From Kiritimatiellales bacterium (GTDB lineage Bacteria; Verrucomicrobiota; Kiritimatiellia; Kiritimatiellales; Pontiellaceae), in assembly GCA_013042165.1 (NCBI GenBank), contig JABDQT010000106.1, forward strand, positions 1 to 11,568: DNA of 11,568 nt. The letters run 5' to 3'. The notes beneath the pieces were generated by a model. The model was not told the origin of the DNA. It ran no database searches and saw nothing but the letters and a program-made list of their open reading frames with translations. The position numbers and the translations under genes are program-made. Below are positions 1 through 7,983 of this stretch, in pieces (position 1 is the stretch's first letter; every line of letters starts with the position of its first letter).

Positions 1-6
1 GTGTAC

Positions 7-28
7 GCTATAGCTTCTAAGCGATAGC
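7..28 (-). terminator. Possible stem-loop at the end of the aldolase gene
   Basis: GCTAT (7-11) pairs with ATAGC (24-28), and inside it GCT (13-15) pairs with AGC (20-22) around a TCTA loop, with one A/G mismatch between the two stems. The hairpin touches the aldolase stop codon (28-30). Only six bases remain beyond it in the window and they contain no clear T-run, so whether it terminates transcription cannot be decided here. Confidence 0.25.
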
Positions 29-816
29 TAATCGTGCCTGAGGGGCAGCCTTACGCCGACCGGATAGCCGGAAAGTATACGAGCAAGCGCCTGCTTGAGC
101 ATCGGCACACCGCCCGCGCTGAAAGGAGCACTGTAGGTCCGAATCTCCTGCTGAAGTATGGCGGCTTCCTCCACCTTGGCGGACACCACCAGCAGATCCA
201 TCGCCGCATAGATCTCCGGCCGCACATTGGCGGTTGCAGACACAAAGCCGGCCGCGCCCTGCTGGATCGGCCCATAGATATTTGTGCTGCTTCCGACAAA
301 ATAATGCGGTGTATGCTCGATCAGCTCGAGATGCTGCGCTGAATCCTTCATGCCATAATGCGGCACCGCCTTGAGAATCGCCGGCGTAATCGGGTTCCCG
401 GAATGCTTCGGAAAATTATAAAGGATGAACGGCACCTCGGCTTCGGCTTCCAGGAGACAGAAATAGTCGATGATTCCGGCCTCGGATAATCCCGCCGGGT
501 AGATCGGAGGCAAGGCCGCCACGGCATCCGCACCCAGCTCATTCGCCCATCGGACTTCGATCCGGTTTTGCGCCAGGCCGACACCGCCGACGTGTTGGAT
601 GATCTGTCCGGTAAAATGACGGCGGGCGATTTCCAAAAGCGTTTTCCGCTCCTCGGGCAGCAGGGAATAAAACTCCGCCGTCGTTCCGTTCACCATGATC
701 CTTTGAACACCATGCTGCACGAGAAACTCCAGATGCCGAACGAATGCACGCCGGTCGATTGCACCGGAATCATCGAACGGCGTAAGCACGGGAACGATCA
801 GCCCTTTTAGTTCCAT
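28..816 (-). CDS. Class I aldolase of the DHDPS/N-acetylneuraminate lyase superfamily, substrate unknown
   Basis: From the ATG at 816 the product has 262 residues and begins MELKGLIVPVLTPF, the usual first beta strand of this TIM-barrel family. Visible hallmarks are a GTTAE motif (residues 44-48, family GTTGE), the YNFP motif with the catalytic Tyr at 133, and the Schiff-base Lys at 157 in GMKDS. Members condense or cleave 2-oxo acids such as pyruvate in the cytoplasm. The position of the DHDPS substrate-binding Arg (E. coli DapA Arg138) holds His138 here, and the segment reads YNFPKHSG, closer to the YNxPxxSG pattern of sialate lyase or KDG aldolase. Lysine biosynthesis is therefore not the safest call. 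The C-terminus stops about 25 residues earlier than E. coli DapA. An upstream ATG at 831 (MNRKDMELKG) is equally possible. Neither start has a well-spaced Shine-Dalgarno. An ATG at 903 would add a non-homologous arginine-rich extension and is unlikely. No neighbouring pathway gene reveals the substrate. Confidence 0.85.
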   Translation of the reverse strand: MELKGLIVPVLTPFDDSGAIDRRAFVRHLEFLVQHGVQRIMVNGTTAEFYSLLPEERKTLLEIARRHFTGQIIQHVGGVGLAQNRIEVRWANELGADAVAALPPIYPAGLSEAGIIDYFCLLEAEAEVPFILYNFPKHSGNPITPAILKAVPHYGMKDSAQHLELIEHTPHYFVGSSTNIYGPIQQGAAGFVSATANVRPEIYAAMDLLVVSAKVEEAAILQQEIRTYSAPFSAGGVPMLKQALARILSGYPVGVRLPLRHD

Positions 817-832
817 ATCCTTTCTGTTCATC

Positions 833-893
833 TTCCGGAATGTAGACGGTATTGCTCTCGTCCGGAATCTAAAACTCCACTTCCATCCGGATT
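833..893. promoter_or_regulatory. Three TCCGGA palindromes in the divergent intergenic region (candidate operator)
   Basis: TTCCGGAAT (833-841), TCCGGAAT (861-868) and TCCGGATT (886-893) occur within about 60 bp. The cores start at 834, 861 and 886, spacings of 27 and 25 bp. Each core is a perfect hexamer palindrome; the first extends to TTCCGGAA and the third to ATCCGGAT. They lie between the divergent aldolase gene and the plus-strand orphan gene, where a shared regulator could bind. This is inference from spacing and symmetry only; no regulator gene is in the window. Confidence 0.3.
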
Positions 894-932
894 GAACTTC
901 CATTATGCTGTCAGCGAATTAGGAGGTTGCAT

Positions 933-1217
933 ATGCGAGGTCACATCATTGTTGAAGACCGGTTTCTTCATCAGGGAACCGAGCACCACCTGTTTGTCAG
1001 CCACATTGAGGGCGCCGAGCATGAGTATCGATTCGAGGTCCGGAGATTGGTGCCGGGCGCCGAAAAGCCCGAAACCGTGTTTGAAAAAACAGAGGATCTT
1101 GCGCAACAGCTTGCCCAATGCCCCAACACCACGATTGATCAGCTTATTACGGCGGAAATAAACGCCATCAAGAATGCCGTCAACGCCGAAGAGGATATTC
1201 ACGCCCACGATCCATGA
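933..1217 (+). CDS. Small protein of unknown function (94 aa)
   Basis: I do not recognise this protein. The ATG at 933 follows a perfect AGGAGG (921-926) with 6 bp spacing, which strongly supports both the gene and this start over an in-frame TTG at 927. The product is small, acidic toward the C-terminus and probably soluble: no signal peptide or membrane segment is visible. The N-terminal half (MRGHIIVEDRFLHQG onward, to about residue 50) looks beta-rich with alternating charged and hydrophobic residues. The second half (about 50-85) looks helical, and the tail is histidine- and acid-containing (EEDIHAHDP). It has a single Cys near residue 62. It is the only plus-strand gene in the window. 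It diverges from the aldolase gene and converges on gltD, with 38 bp between stop codons, so it must have its own promoter upstream of 921. Confidence 0.75.
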   Translation: MRGHIIVEDRFLHQGTEHHLFVSHIEGAEHEYRFEVRRLVPGAEKPETVFEKTEDLAQQLAQCPNTTIDQLITAEINAIKNAVNAEEDIHAHDP

Positions 1218-1236
1218 AGACGAGGGCGGGGGTTTA

Positions 1237-1261
1237 CCGAATCAGTGAAGACTGATTACGG
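1237..1261. terminator. Stem-loop between convergent genes, overlapping the gltD stop
   Basis: AATCAGT (1240-1246) and ACTGATT (1251-1257) form a perfect 7-bp stem with a 4-base loop. The stem extends by CCG (1237-1239) with CGG (1259-1261) across a one-base bulge. It includes the gltD stop codon (1256-1258) and lies between the convergent plus-strand orphan and gltD. No T-run follows on either strand, so it is not a textbook intrinsic terminator. It may still protect 3' ends or act as a weak bidirectional terminator. Confidence 0.35.
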
Positions 1262-2743
1262 AAGGACGGTGTCCCCCATCAGATATTTGTCCACTTCACG
1301 TGCTGCGCCGCGTCCTTCGTTGATGGCCCAGACGACCAGCGACTGGCCGCGACGGTTGTCACCGGCAGCAAATACGCCGGCCACGTTCGTGGTGTAGATT
1401 TCGTGCTCCGCCTTGAAGTTGGTACGGGCATCGCGCTCAAGGCCGAACTGCTCGCCCAGAATATCTTCCGGACCGAGGAATCCCATGGCCAGCAAAACCA
1501 GATCCACCTCGACCCGCTGTTCGGTTCCGGGAACCGCTTTTGGCACCATACCGCCCGTTTCATTCCTGACCCACTCGACCTCGACGGTGTGCATGGCCAC
1601 GACGTTGCCATCGGCATCGCCCTCGAACTTCTGGGTCATCACCGAAAAATTACGGGGATCCTTGCCCTGCAGCTTGATCGCCTCCTGCTGGCCATAGTCG
1701 GTTTTCAAGTTGGCCGGCCACTGCGGCCACGGATTTGAAACGCGATTGCGGTCGGCTTCCGGCTTCGGCAGAATTTCAAGCTGGGTGACTTTCTCGCAAC
1801 CATGGCGAAGCGCGGTTCCGACGCAGTCGGTACCGGTGTCACCGCCGCCGATCACTACCACCTTCTTGCCCTTGGCGTTGATAAAGCTGCCGTCTTCCAG
1901 GTTGCTGTCGAGCAGGCTCTTGGTATTGGCATGGAGGTATTCCATCGCAAAATGAATGCCCTTCAGACCACGGCCCTCAACAAAAAGGTCGCGCGGCTTG
2001 GTGGCACCGTTCGCCAGCACCACCGCATCAAACCCGGCTTTCAGCTCATCGGCCTTGATGTCCTTGCCCACCTCGGTGTTGGTTTTATAGATCACGCCTT
2101 CGGCCTCGATGATGTCGATCCGGCGCTGCATCACGCCTTTATCCAGCTTCATGTTTGGAATGCCATACATCATCAGTCCGCCGATGCGATCGGCGCGTTC
2201 GAACAATGTTACCGTATGCCCTGCCCGGTTGAGCTGCTGCGCACAGGCCAGGCCGGCGGGACCGGAGCCGACTACAGCAACCTTCTTGTCGGTGCGAACC
2301 TCAGGCGGTTCCGGAACCACCCATCCGTTTTCGAAACCCTTGTCGATGATGGTGCGTTCGTTGTCATGAATAGTGACGGCCGGTTCGTTGATGCTGAGTA
2401 CGCAACCCGCCTCGCAGGGAGCCGGGCAGACACGACCGGTGACTTCCGGAAAGTTGTTGGTGTGGTGCAGGCGATCGAGCGCCTCGCGCCAGCGATTGCG
2501 GTAGATCAGGTCGTTCCACTCGGGGATGAGATTGTTGATCGGGCAGCCGCTGGCACCGCCTTCCATCATTTCACCGCGATGGCAGAAAGGCACGCCGCAG
2601 TCCATGCAGCGCGCGCCCTGCTCCTGGCAGGTCTGCTCATCACGCAGCACATAAACTTCCTCCCAATCCTTGACGCGCTCCTCTTCGGGGCGCATCGGGT
2701 TGGTCGTGCGTACAAACTCCAAGAATCCAGTCAGTTTTCCCAT
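1256..2743 (-). CDS. gltD: Glutamate synthase (NADPH) small subunit
   Basis: GltD takes electrons from NADPH onto FAD and passes them through iron-sulfur clusters to the large subunit, where 2-oxoglutarate and glutamine-derived ammonia become glutamate. The 495-residue product has the expected layout. An N-terminal cysteine-rich region for 4Fe-4S clusters has Cys at 39, 46, 49, 54, 67, 106, 110 and 114. An FAD-binding Rossmann motif GSGPAG lies at 159-164, an NADPH-binding motif GGGDTG at 299-304, and the C-terminal FAD-contact motif [13 protein letters not shown] follows near 457-470. Length matches typical bacterial GltD. The ATG at 2743 is preceded by GGGAGA at suitable spacing. It follows gltB by 25 bp on the same strand, so the two subunits are almost certainly co-transcribed. 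A stem-loop overlaps its stop codon. Confidence 0.97.
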   Translation of the reverse strand: MGKLTGFLEFVRTTNPMRPEEERVKDWEEVYVLRDEQTCQEQGARCMDCGVPFCHRGEMMEGGASGCPINNLIPEWNDLIYRNRWREALDRLHHTNNFPEVTGRVCPAPCEAGCVLSINEPAVTIHDNERTIIDKGFENGWVVPEPPEVRTDKKVAVVGSGPAGLACAQQLNRAGHTVTLFERADRIGGLMMYGIPNMKLDKGVMQRRIDIIEAEGVIYKTNTEVGKDIKADELKAGFDAVVLANGATKPRDLFVEGRGLKGIHFAMEYLHANTKSLLDSNLEDGSFINAKGKKVVVIGGGDTGTDCVGTALRHGCEKVTQLEILPKPEADRNRVSNPWPQWPANLKTDYGQQEAIKLQGKDPRNFSVMTQKFEGDADGNVVAMHTVEVEWVRNETGGMVPKAVPGTEQRVEVDLVLLAMGFLGPEDILGEQFGLERDARTNFKAEHEIYTTNVAGVFAAGDNRRGQSLVVWAINEGRGAAREVDKYLMGDTVLP

Positions 2744-2768
2744 GGTAAAATCTCCCTGCGACTAAGGC

Positions 2769-5700
2769 TTAAAGGCCCAGATCGGCGATATGCATGTCAA
2801 ACGCCGCGTCGATAATCTCTTCCTCGGTTTCATATTCTTCGGTCAGGCGCGCCCGTTCGATGAAGTCGAGCATGCGCTTGTAATCCGACGGAATCACCTT
2901 CACAAATTTATTCAGCGTACCATTCCAGTCGGCCAGCATCTCGGCCGCAACGGTTGATCCGGTCTTCAGCTGATGCGTTTCGATCATTTTCTTCAGGTTG
3001 GCGATGTCGGCATTGGCATGGACCTTCTCGAGCTCGATCATTTCCATGTTGCACTTATCGGCGAAGTTGCCGTCGGCATCATAGACATAGGCGATGCCGC
3101 CGGACATGCCTGCGCCGAAGTTCCGGCCGGTCTTGCCGAGAACAACAGTCTTGCCGCCGGTCATGTATTCGCAACCGTGGTCGCCGATTCCTTCGATTAC
3201 CACTTCCGCACCGGAGTTGCGCACGCAGAAGCGCTCGCCGGCCACGCCGCGGATATAGGCCTTGCCGCCGGTTGCGCCGTAGAAACAGACGTTACCGACC
3301 ACAATGTTGTCCTCCGCCACAAACGTCGCGTTCTTATCGGGATACACGGTCAGATGGCCTCCTGAAAGGCCTTTTCCGACATAGTCGTTGGCATCGCCTT
3401 CGAGCTCCAGTTCGATGCCCTTGCACATGAAGGCCCCCATGGACTGACCGATGGAGCCCTTCAGTTTGAAGTGCACGGTGCCGTCCGGAAGACCCTTGTC
3501 CTTGTAGATCTTGGTCAGTTCATGCGAAAGCACGGTACCGACCGCGCGGTCGGTATTAACCACATCAAAGGAGGCCTTGACCTTTTCAGCATTTTCCAGC
3601 GCCGGCTTGGCTGCATCGATCAGCTTCCAGTCCAGAATCGCTTCCAGCATATGGTTCTGATCCTTGCTGTGGAAGGTGCCTTCCTCTTCACCGATGGTTT
3701 CACGATGGAGGATCGGGGCAAGGTCGAGGTTCTTGTATTTCCAATGGTCGATATCATCGCGGAATTTAAGGCACTGCGACTGCCCGACCATTTCATCGAT
3801 GGTTCTGAAGCCGAGCTCGGCCATGATTTCGCGCAGGCCATCGACGAGAAACTCAAAAAAGTTTACCACGTGGTCCGGATTGCCATCAAACTTTTCGCGC
3901 AGCTCACCGCGCTGGGTTGCGATACCCACGGGGCAGGTGTTGGAGTGGCACTTGCGCATCATGATGCAACCCTGCACCACCAGCGCAGCCGTGGCCACAC
4001 CCCACTCTTCCGCACCGAGCAGCGTTGCCACGGCAAGGTCGCGTGAAGTTTTCATCTGCCCGTCGGTCTGAACCACAATACGGTTGCGCAGACGGTTACG
4101 TACCAGCGTCTGGTGCGTTTCGGAAAGCCCGAGCTCCCACGGCAGGCCGGCATGCTTGATCGAACTGAGCGGCGATGCACCTGTTCCTCCGTCATATCCG
4201 GCGATGAGTACCGCGTCCGCTTTCGCCTTGCAGACACCGGCAGCAACCGTGCCGACGCCAGCCTCGGAAACCAGCTTGACGTTGATGCGTGCATCGCGGT
4301 TGCTGTTTTTCAGGTCGTAGATCAACTGCGCCAGGTCTTCGATCGAATAGATATCATGGTGCGGCGGCGGGGAAATCAGACCCACGCCCGGTGTTGAGTT
4401 GCGGGTGCGCCCGATCCAGCCATTCACTTTATGGCCCGGAAGGTGGCCGCCTTCGCCCGGCTTGGCGCCCTGCGCCATTTTGATCTGCAGTTCGCTGGCT
4501 TTGCTGAGATAGTAGCTGTTAACCCCGAACCGACCGGATGCCACCTGTTTCGTGGCGGAGCACATGTCATCGCCGTTCGGCAGCTTTTCATAGCGGATCG
4601 GGTCTTCGCCGCCTTCACCGGAGTTGGAGCGTGAACCGATACGGTTCATAGCGATGGCCAACGTCGTGTGCGCTTCCCACGAGATCGAACCGAACGACAT
4701 CGCGCCGGTGGCAAAACGTTTCAGAATGTTGGCGGCCGGCTCCACGTCTTCGAGCGGAATCGACGGTCGATCGGAATTAAATTTCATCAGGCCGCGCAAT
4801 GTAAAGGCCGCCTTGTTCTGCTCGTCAACCGTTTTGCAATATTCCTTGTACTTCGCGTAGTCATTGTCGCGGGTGCATTCCTGCAGCAGGCGGATGGTCA
4901 TTGGATTAAACAGGTGGCGTTCACCATTGGCGCGCCAGCTATATTCTCCGCCCGGATCGAGCACCTTTTGCGCACCGCCGCGGATCGGGAATCCCTTGCG
5001 GTGTTTGAGCAGGGTTTCCTTGGCGATATCGTCCAGGCTGAGCCCCTCGATACGGCTGACGGTTCCGGTGAAGTATTTGTTCACCACCTTTGAGTTGATC
5101 CCGATAATCTCGAAAATCTGCGCACCCTGATAGGACGCCAGCGTGGAGATGCCCATCTTGGAAAAGATTTTCAACAGGCCGCCGTTGACCGCTTTGATGT
5201 AGTTCTGAATGGCCTTCTCCGAACTCAATCCGTTCAGCAGGTCGTCCTGTTCCATCTGGCGAATCGTATCCAGCGCGTTGTACGGATTCACCGCCGAGGC
5301 GCCGAAACCGAGGATGGTGGCAAAGTGGTGGACCTCGCGCACATCACCGACTTCCATGACGATATCGGCCTTGCCGCGCTTGCCGGCGCGGATGAGATAG
5401 TGGTGCACTGCGGCGGCGGCCAGCAGGGACGGGATCGGCGCGTGATCGGAGTTGGTGTGGAAGTCCGACAGGATAATGATCGAGTGCCCCTCGTCGATGG
5501 CATCCTCCGCATAACGGCACACGCGGTCGAGGGTTCTTTCCAGCACGCCGGGCTCGCCCGTGGCGGGGAAAACAATTTCGAGGCGCTTGGCCTGGAAGTG
5601 GTTGTGATCCAGGAAGAGCAATCGGGACAGATCTTCGTTGGTCAGCACCGGCTGGTCTATTGCAATACGCCGGCAGTGCTCCGGCGACTCGGTCAGGATA

Positions 5701-7403
5701 TTCTTGAAACCGCCGACGTATGTGCGCAGGTCCATCACGATGCGCTCGCGGATGGGGTCGATCGGCGGATTCGTGACCTGCGCGAAGAGCTGCTTGAAAT
5801 AGTGCGACAGCTGGGCCGGGCGATCCGAAAGCACGGCCAGCGGATTATCCGCACCCATTGAGCCGAGCGGCTCCTTACCGCCGGTGGCCATGGGCTTCAG
5901 GATTTCGGTGATATCCTCATAGGAGAAGCCGAAGGTCTGCTGCCGTCTGAAGAGGGTCTTTTCGCTGGGCTTTTTCAACTCATAGTCGTCGGCCGGCGGC
6001 AGATCCTTGAGATGGATCATGCTCTTATCCAGCCATTCCTGATAGGGCTGGCGTGCGCAGAGATCGGCCTTCAGCTCTTCGTCGGAAATGATACGGCCCT
6101 GATCGAGATCGGCCACGAACATTTTTCCAGGCTGCAGGCGGCCGCGGATTTTCACCTTGGAGTGATCGACGTTGATCACACCGGTTTCGGATGCCATGAT
6201 CAACGTGTCGTCGTCGGTTACGCAGTAGCGCGAAGGACGCAGCCCGTTGCGGTCGAGGGTGGCCCCCACGAGTACGCCATCCGTAAAGCAGACCGATGCG
6301 GGGCCGTCCCACGGTTCCATCATGGCGGAGTAGAATTCATAGAACGCGCGCTTGGCCGGATCCATATCGGGATCGTTCTGCCAGGCTTCGGGAATCAGCA
6401 TCATGAGCACATGCGGCAGCGAGCGTCCGCTGAGCACCAGCATTTCAATCGCCATATCGAGGTTGGCGGAGTCCGATGCGGCGAGTTCGCAGATCGGGAA
6501 GATCATTTCCAGTTCTTCGCGCGTGAACGCGGTGCATTGGAGCAGGACCTCACGGGCGCGCATCCAGTTGATATTACCCTTATTGGTGTTGATTTCACCG
6601 TTGTGGGCAATGTAGCGGAACGGCTGCGCGAGCTTCCATGAAGGGAAGGTGTTAGTGGAAAAACGGGAGTGCACCAGCGCAATGGCACTGACGGCCGACT
6701 CGTTCTGCAGATCCAGGAAATAGCGAGGCACCTGCTCGGTGATGAGCTGACCCTTGTAGTTGATGGTCTTGTAGGAGCAGGAAATAATGTTCAGTCCGTC
6801 GGGGCCGATACCCGATACGGTCTCGTTGGCGACACGCTCGGTATACTTGCGGAAAACAAAGAGTTTACGGTCAAACTCCTCCACTGACATGCCTGACGGT
6901 TTCCCGATAAAGATTTGCTGAATGCTCGGCTCGGTCTCAGCGGAGTCGCGGCCGAGATCGGAGCTGTCGACCGGCACTATGCGGTAGCCCAGCAAGGGCA
7001 GCTTGAACTTGGTCAGGTTGCGTTCGATGATGTCTTTGCATTCCGCCTGTTTGGTTTCATCGCGCGGGAAAAAGGTCATGCCGACGCCATATTCACCGAA
7101 CTGCGGCAACTTGATGCCCGCTTTCGGGCATTCTTCCAGGAATAATTCATGGGGAATCTGGAACAAGATACCGGCGCCGTCGCCGGATTTGATGTCGAAA
7201 CCGGTTCCACCGCGGTGCTCCATGCACGCGAGCATGCCGAGGGCATCCGTTATAACGGAGTGCTTTTTACGCCCCTTGAGGTTCGCAACAAATCCAATCC
7301 CGCAGCTGCTATGCTCGAAATCTTCGCGATAAAGCCCCTCGCCTTCCGGATGCCCGAAGGAATTAAGCTCTTTTTCTTTATTTAAATTTGCAGTCTTGCT
7401 CAT
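2769..7403 (-). CDS. gltB: Glutamate synthase large subunit
   Basis: The 1544-residue alpha subunit of GOGAT hydrolyses glutamine and uses the ammonia for reductive amination of 2-oxoglutarate, giving glutamate in the cytoplasm. Domain order is complete. Residues 1-33 are a propeptide expected to be removed to expose the nucleophile Cys34 (SSCGIGF). The class II glutamine amidotransferase domain runs to about 430 and includes HNGEINTNKGN at 267-277. A central domain spans roughly 470-770, and the FMN-binding synthase barrel about 815-1200, with SGEGGEDP, KPGEGGHLPGHK and GYDGGTGASP. The 3Fe-4S cysteines are 1146, 1152 and 1157 (CIMMRKCHSNTC). The C-terminal GXGXG beta-helix covers about 1310-1450. 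The ATG at 7403 has AGAGG about 8 bp upstream. With gltD directly downstream, this is the NADPH-dependent type rather than a lone ferredoxin-dependent enzyme. No frameshift or lost catalytic residue is visible. Confidence 0.98.
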   Translation of the reverse strand: MSKTANLNKEKELNSFGHPEGEGLYREDFEHSSCGIGFVANLKGRKKHSVITDALGMLACMEHRGGTGFDIKSGDGAGILFQIPHELFLEECPKAGIKLPQFGEYGVGMTFFPRDETKQAECKDIIERNLTKFKLPLLGYRIVPVDSSDLGRDSAETEPSIQQIFIGKPSGMSVEEFDRKLFVFRKYTERVANETVSGIGPDGLNIISCSYKTINYKGQLITEQVPRYFLDLQNESAVSAIALVHSRFSTNTFPSWKLAQPFRYIAHNGEINTNKGNINWMRAREVLLQCTAFTREELEMIFPICELAASDSANLDMAIEMLVLSGRSLPHVLMMLIPEAWQNDPDMDPAKRAFYEFYSAMMEPWDGPASVCFTDGVLVGATLDRNGLRPSRYCVTDDDTLIMASETGVINVDHSKVKIRGRLQPGKMFVADLDQGRIISDEELKADLCARQPYQEWLDKSMIHLKDLPPADDYELKKPSEKTLFRRQQTFGFSYEDITEILKPMATGGKEPLGSMGADNPLAVLSDRPAQLSHYFKQLFAQVTNPPIDPIRERIVMDLRTYVGGFKNILTESPEHCRRIAIDQPVLTNEDLSRLLFLDHNHFQAKRLEIVFPATGEPGVLERTLDRVCRYAEDAIDEGHSIIILSDFHTNSDHAPIPSLLAAAAVHHYLIRAGKRGKADIVMEVGDVREVHHFATILGFGASAVNPYNALDTIRQMEQDDLLNGLSSEKAIQNYIKAVNGGLLKIFSKMGISTLASYQGAQIFEIIGINSKVVNKYFTGTVSRIEGLSLDDIAKETLLKHRKGFPIRGGAQKVLDPGGEYSWRANGERHLFNPMTIRLLQECTRDNDYAKYKEYCKTVDEQNKAAFTLRGLMKFNSDRPSIPLEDVEPAANILKRFATGAMSFGSISWEAHTTLAIAMNRIGSRSNSGEGGEDPIRYEKLPNGDDMCSATKQVASGRFGVNSYYLSKASELQIKMAQGAKPGEGGHLPGHKVNGWIGRTRNSTPGVGLISPPPHHDIYSIEDLAQLIYDLKNSNRDARINVKLVSEAGVGTVAAGVCKAKADAVLIAGYDGGTGASPLSSIKHAGLPWELGLSETHQTLVRNRLRNRIVVQTDGQMKTSRDLAVATLLGAEEWGVATAALVVQGCIMMRKCHSNTCPVGIATQRGELREKFDGNPDHVVNFFEFLVDGLREIMAELGFRTIDEMVGQSQCLKFRDDIDHWKYKNLDLAPILHRETIGEEEGTFHSKDQNHMLEAILDWKLIDAAKPALENAEKVKASFDVVNTDRAVGTVLSHELTKIYKDKGLPDGTVHFKLKGSIGQSMGAFMCKGIELELEGDANDYVGKGLSGGHLTVYPDKNATFVAEDNIVVGNVCFYGATGGKAYIRGVAGERFCVRNSGAEVVIEGIGDHGCEYMTGGKTVVLGKTGRNFGAGMSGGIAYVYDADGNFADKCNMEMIELEKVHANADIANLKKMIETHQLKTGSTVAAEMLADWNGTLNKFVKVIPSDYKRMLDFIERARLTEEYETEEEIIDAAFDMHIADLGL

Positions 7404-7572
7404 TGTTCAACCTCTGGATTCGCTCAGATAAAATAGCGGAGTAATTTGGGCATTGGCCTGCTTCAAGTCAATCCCTTTGCGGCTCTAAATAAGGGCTATA
7501 TAGCGATTTTTCGACAATTCATCGCTGTTCCGGTTCTTAGACGCACTGATCGTACGAACGTTGTAAATCCGC
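7404..7572. other. Intergenic region upstream of gltB
   Basis: This 169-bp gap separates the thioesterase stop from the gltB start and probably holds the gltBD control region. It contains a perfect 10-bp palindrome GCTATATAGC (7495-7504), an inverted repeat AGCGAT (7502-7507) / ATCGCT (7521-7526) overlapping it, and an 8-bp palindrome TCGTACGA (7550-7557). The AGCGAT/ATCGCT repeat could fold in the RNA downstream of the thioesterase gene but has no following T-run. I see no small gene here. Confidence 0.5.
7443..7471 (-). promoter_or_regulatory. Candidate sigma-70-type promoter for gltBD
   Basis: Reading the minus strand, TTGACT (7466-7471, five of six to the -35 consensus) is followed after 17 bp by CAAATT (7443-7448, three of six to the -10 consensus). 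A start near 7436 would give a leader of about 32 bases before the gltB ATG. The -10 match is weak, so this is only a candidate. Confidence 0.3.
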
Positions 7573-7983
7573 TCAGAATTTCCAGCCTTTGGCGGCGAAC
7601 ACATCGTCGAACAGGCGGGGTGCGATCGGGCGGCCATTACGGGTGAGGACTCCCGTAACCTGCGCCTCCAGAACTCCTTTGCCGTCGGATTTTCGAGTAA
7701 TGGCCTGATCAAAAACAAAACGCACGCGCCCCTCTTTGTGCATGCCCAGCTTGACGACAAAAACGTCGCGTGGCTTGAGCGAGAGTTTGTAGTCCAATTC
7801 TATGCGGGTGACCACGGCATCGATGCCCTCCGCGCAGAGCTCGGAAAAGTCCAGTCCGATTTCGTGCAGGAATTCATGGCGGCAGTGCTCCAGATAGTTC
7901 TGATAGACGGAGTTGTTGACGATGCCCTGCAGGTCGCACTCATAGTCGCGCACCATCATTTCCATCTCAAAAACATACTCCAT
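7573..7983 (-). CDS. Acyl-CoA thioesterase, 4HBT/YbgC-like hotdog fold
   Basis: The 136-residue product has the length and N-terminal signature of YbgC/4-hydroxybenzoyl-CoA thioesterase-type enzymes. The segment RDYECDLQGIVNNSVYQNYL (residues 12-31) matches the family pattern in which Asp17 is the catalytic acid, followed by the QGIVNN loop and the start of the long hotdog helix (YLEHCRHEFL). Such enzymes hydrolyse acyl-CoA thioesters in the cytoplasm; the acyl substrate cannot be read from sequence. The ATG at 7983 has GGGAG about 8 bp upstream, inside the end of rsgA. The rsgA stop and this start overlap as TGATG, implying translational coupling. In some bacteria YbgC sits with the Tol-Pal genes; there is no tol gene here, so that link is not supported. 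Confidence 0.88.
   Translation of the reverse strand: MEYVFEMEMMVRDYECDLQGIVNNSVYQNYLEHCRHEFLHEIGLDFSELCAEGIDAVVTRIELDYKLSLKPRDVFVVKLGMHKEGRVRFVFDQAITRKSDGKGVLEAQVTGVLTRNGRPIAPRLFDDVFAAKGWKF

Noticed and set aside
1..60. Frameshift explaining the short C-terminus of the aldolase
   Set aside because: One alternative frame stays open to the window edge, but its translation does not resemble the family C-terminal helix, so a frameshift is not supported. Sequence beyond the left edge would be needed.
1802..2815. Long plus-strand open frame (337 aa) opposite gltD
   Set aside because: It is antisense to the clearly genuine gltD and runs into the end of gltB. Its translation matches no recognisable protein and comes from the GC-rich codon pattern of the opposite strand.
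3471..4046. Plus-strand open frame (191 aa) opposite gltB, with several similar ones through 2950-6640
   Set aside because: All lie within gltB, whose domains and catalytic residues are intact on the minus strand; they are shadows.
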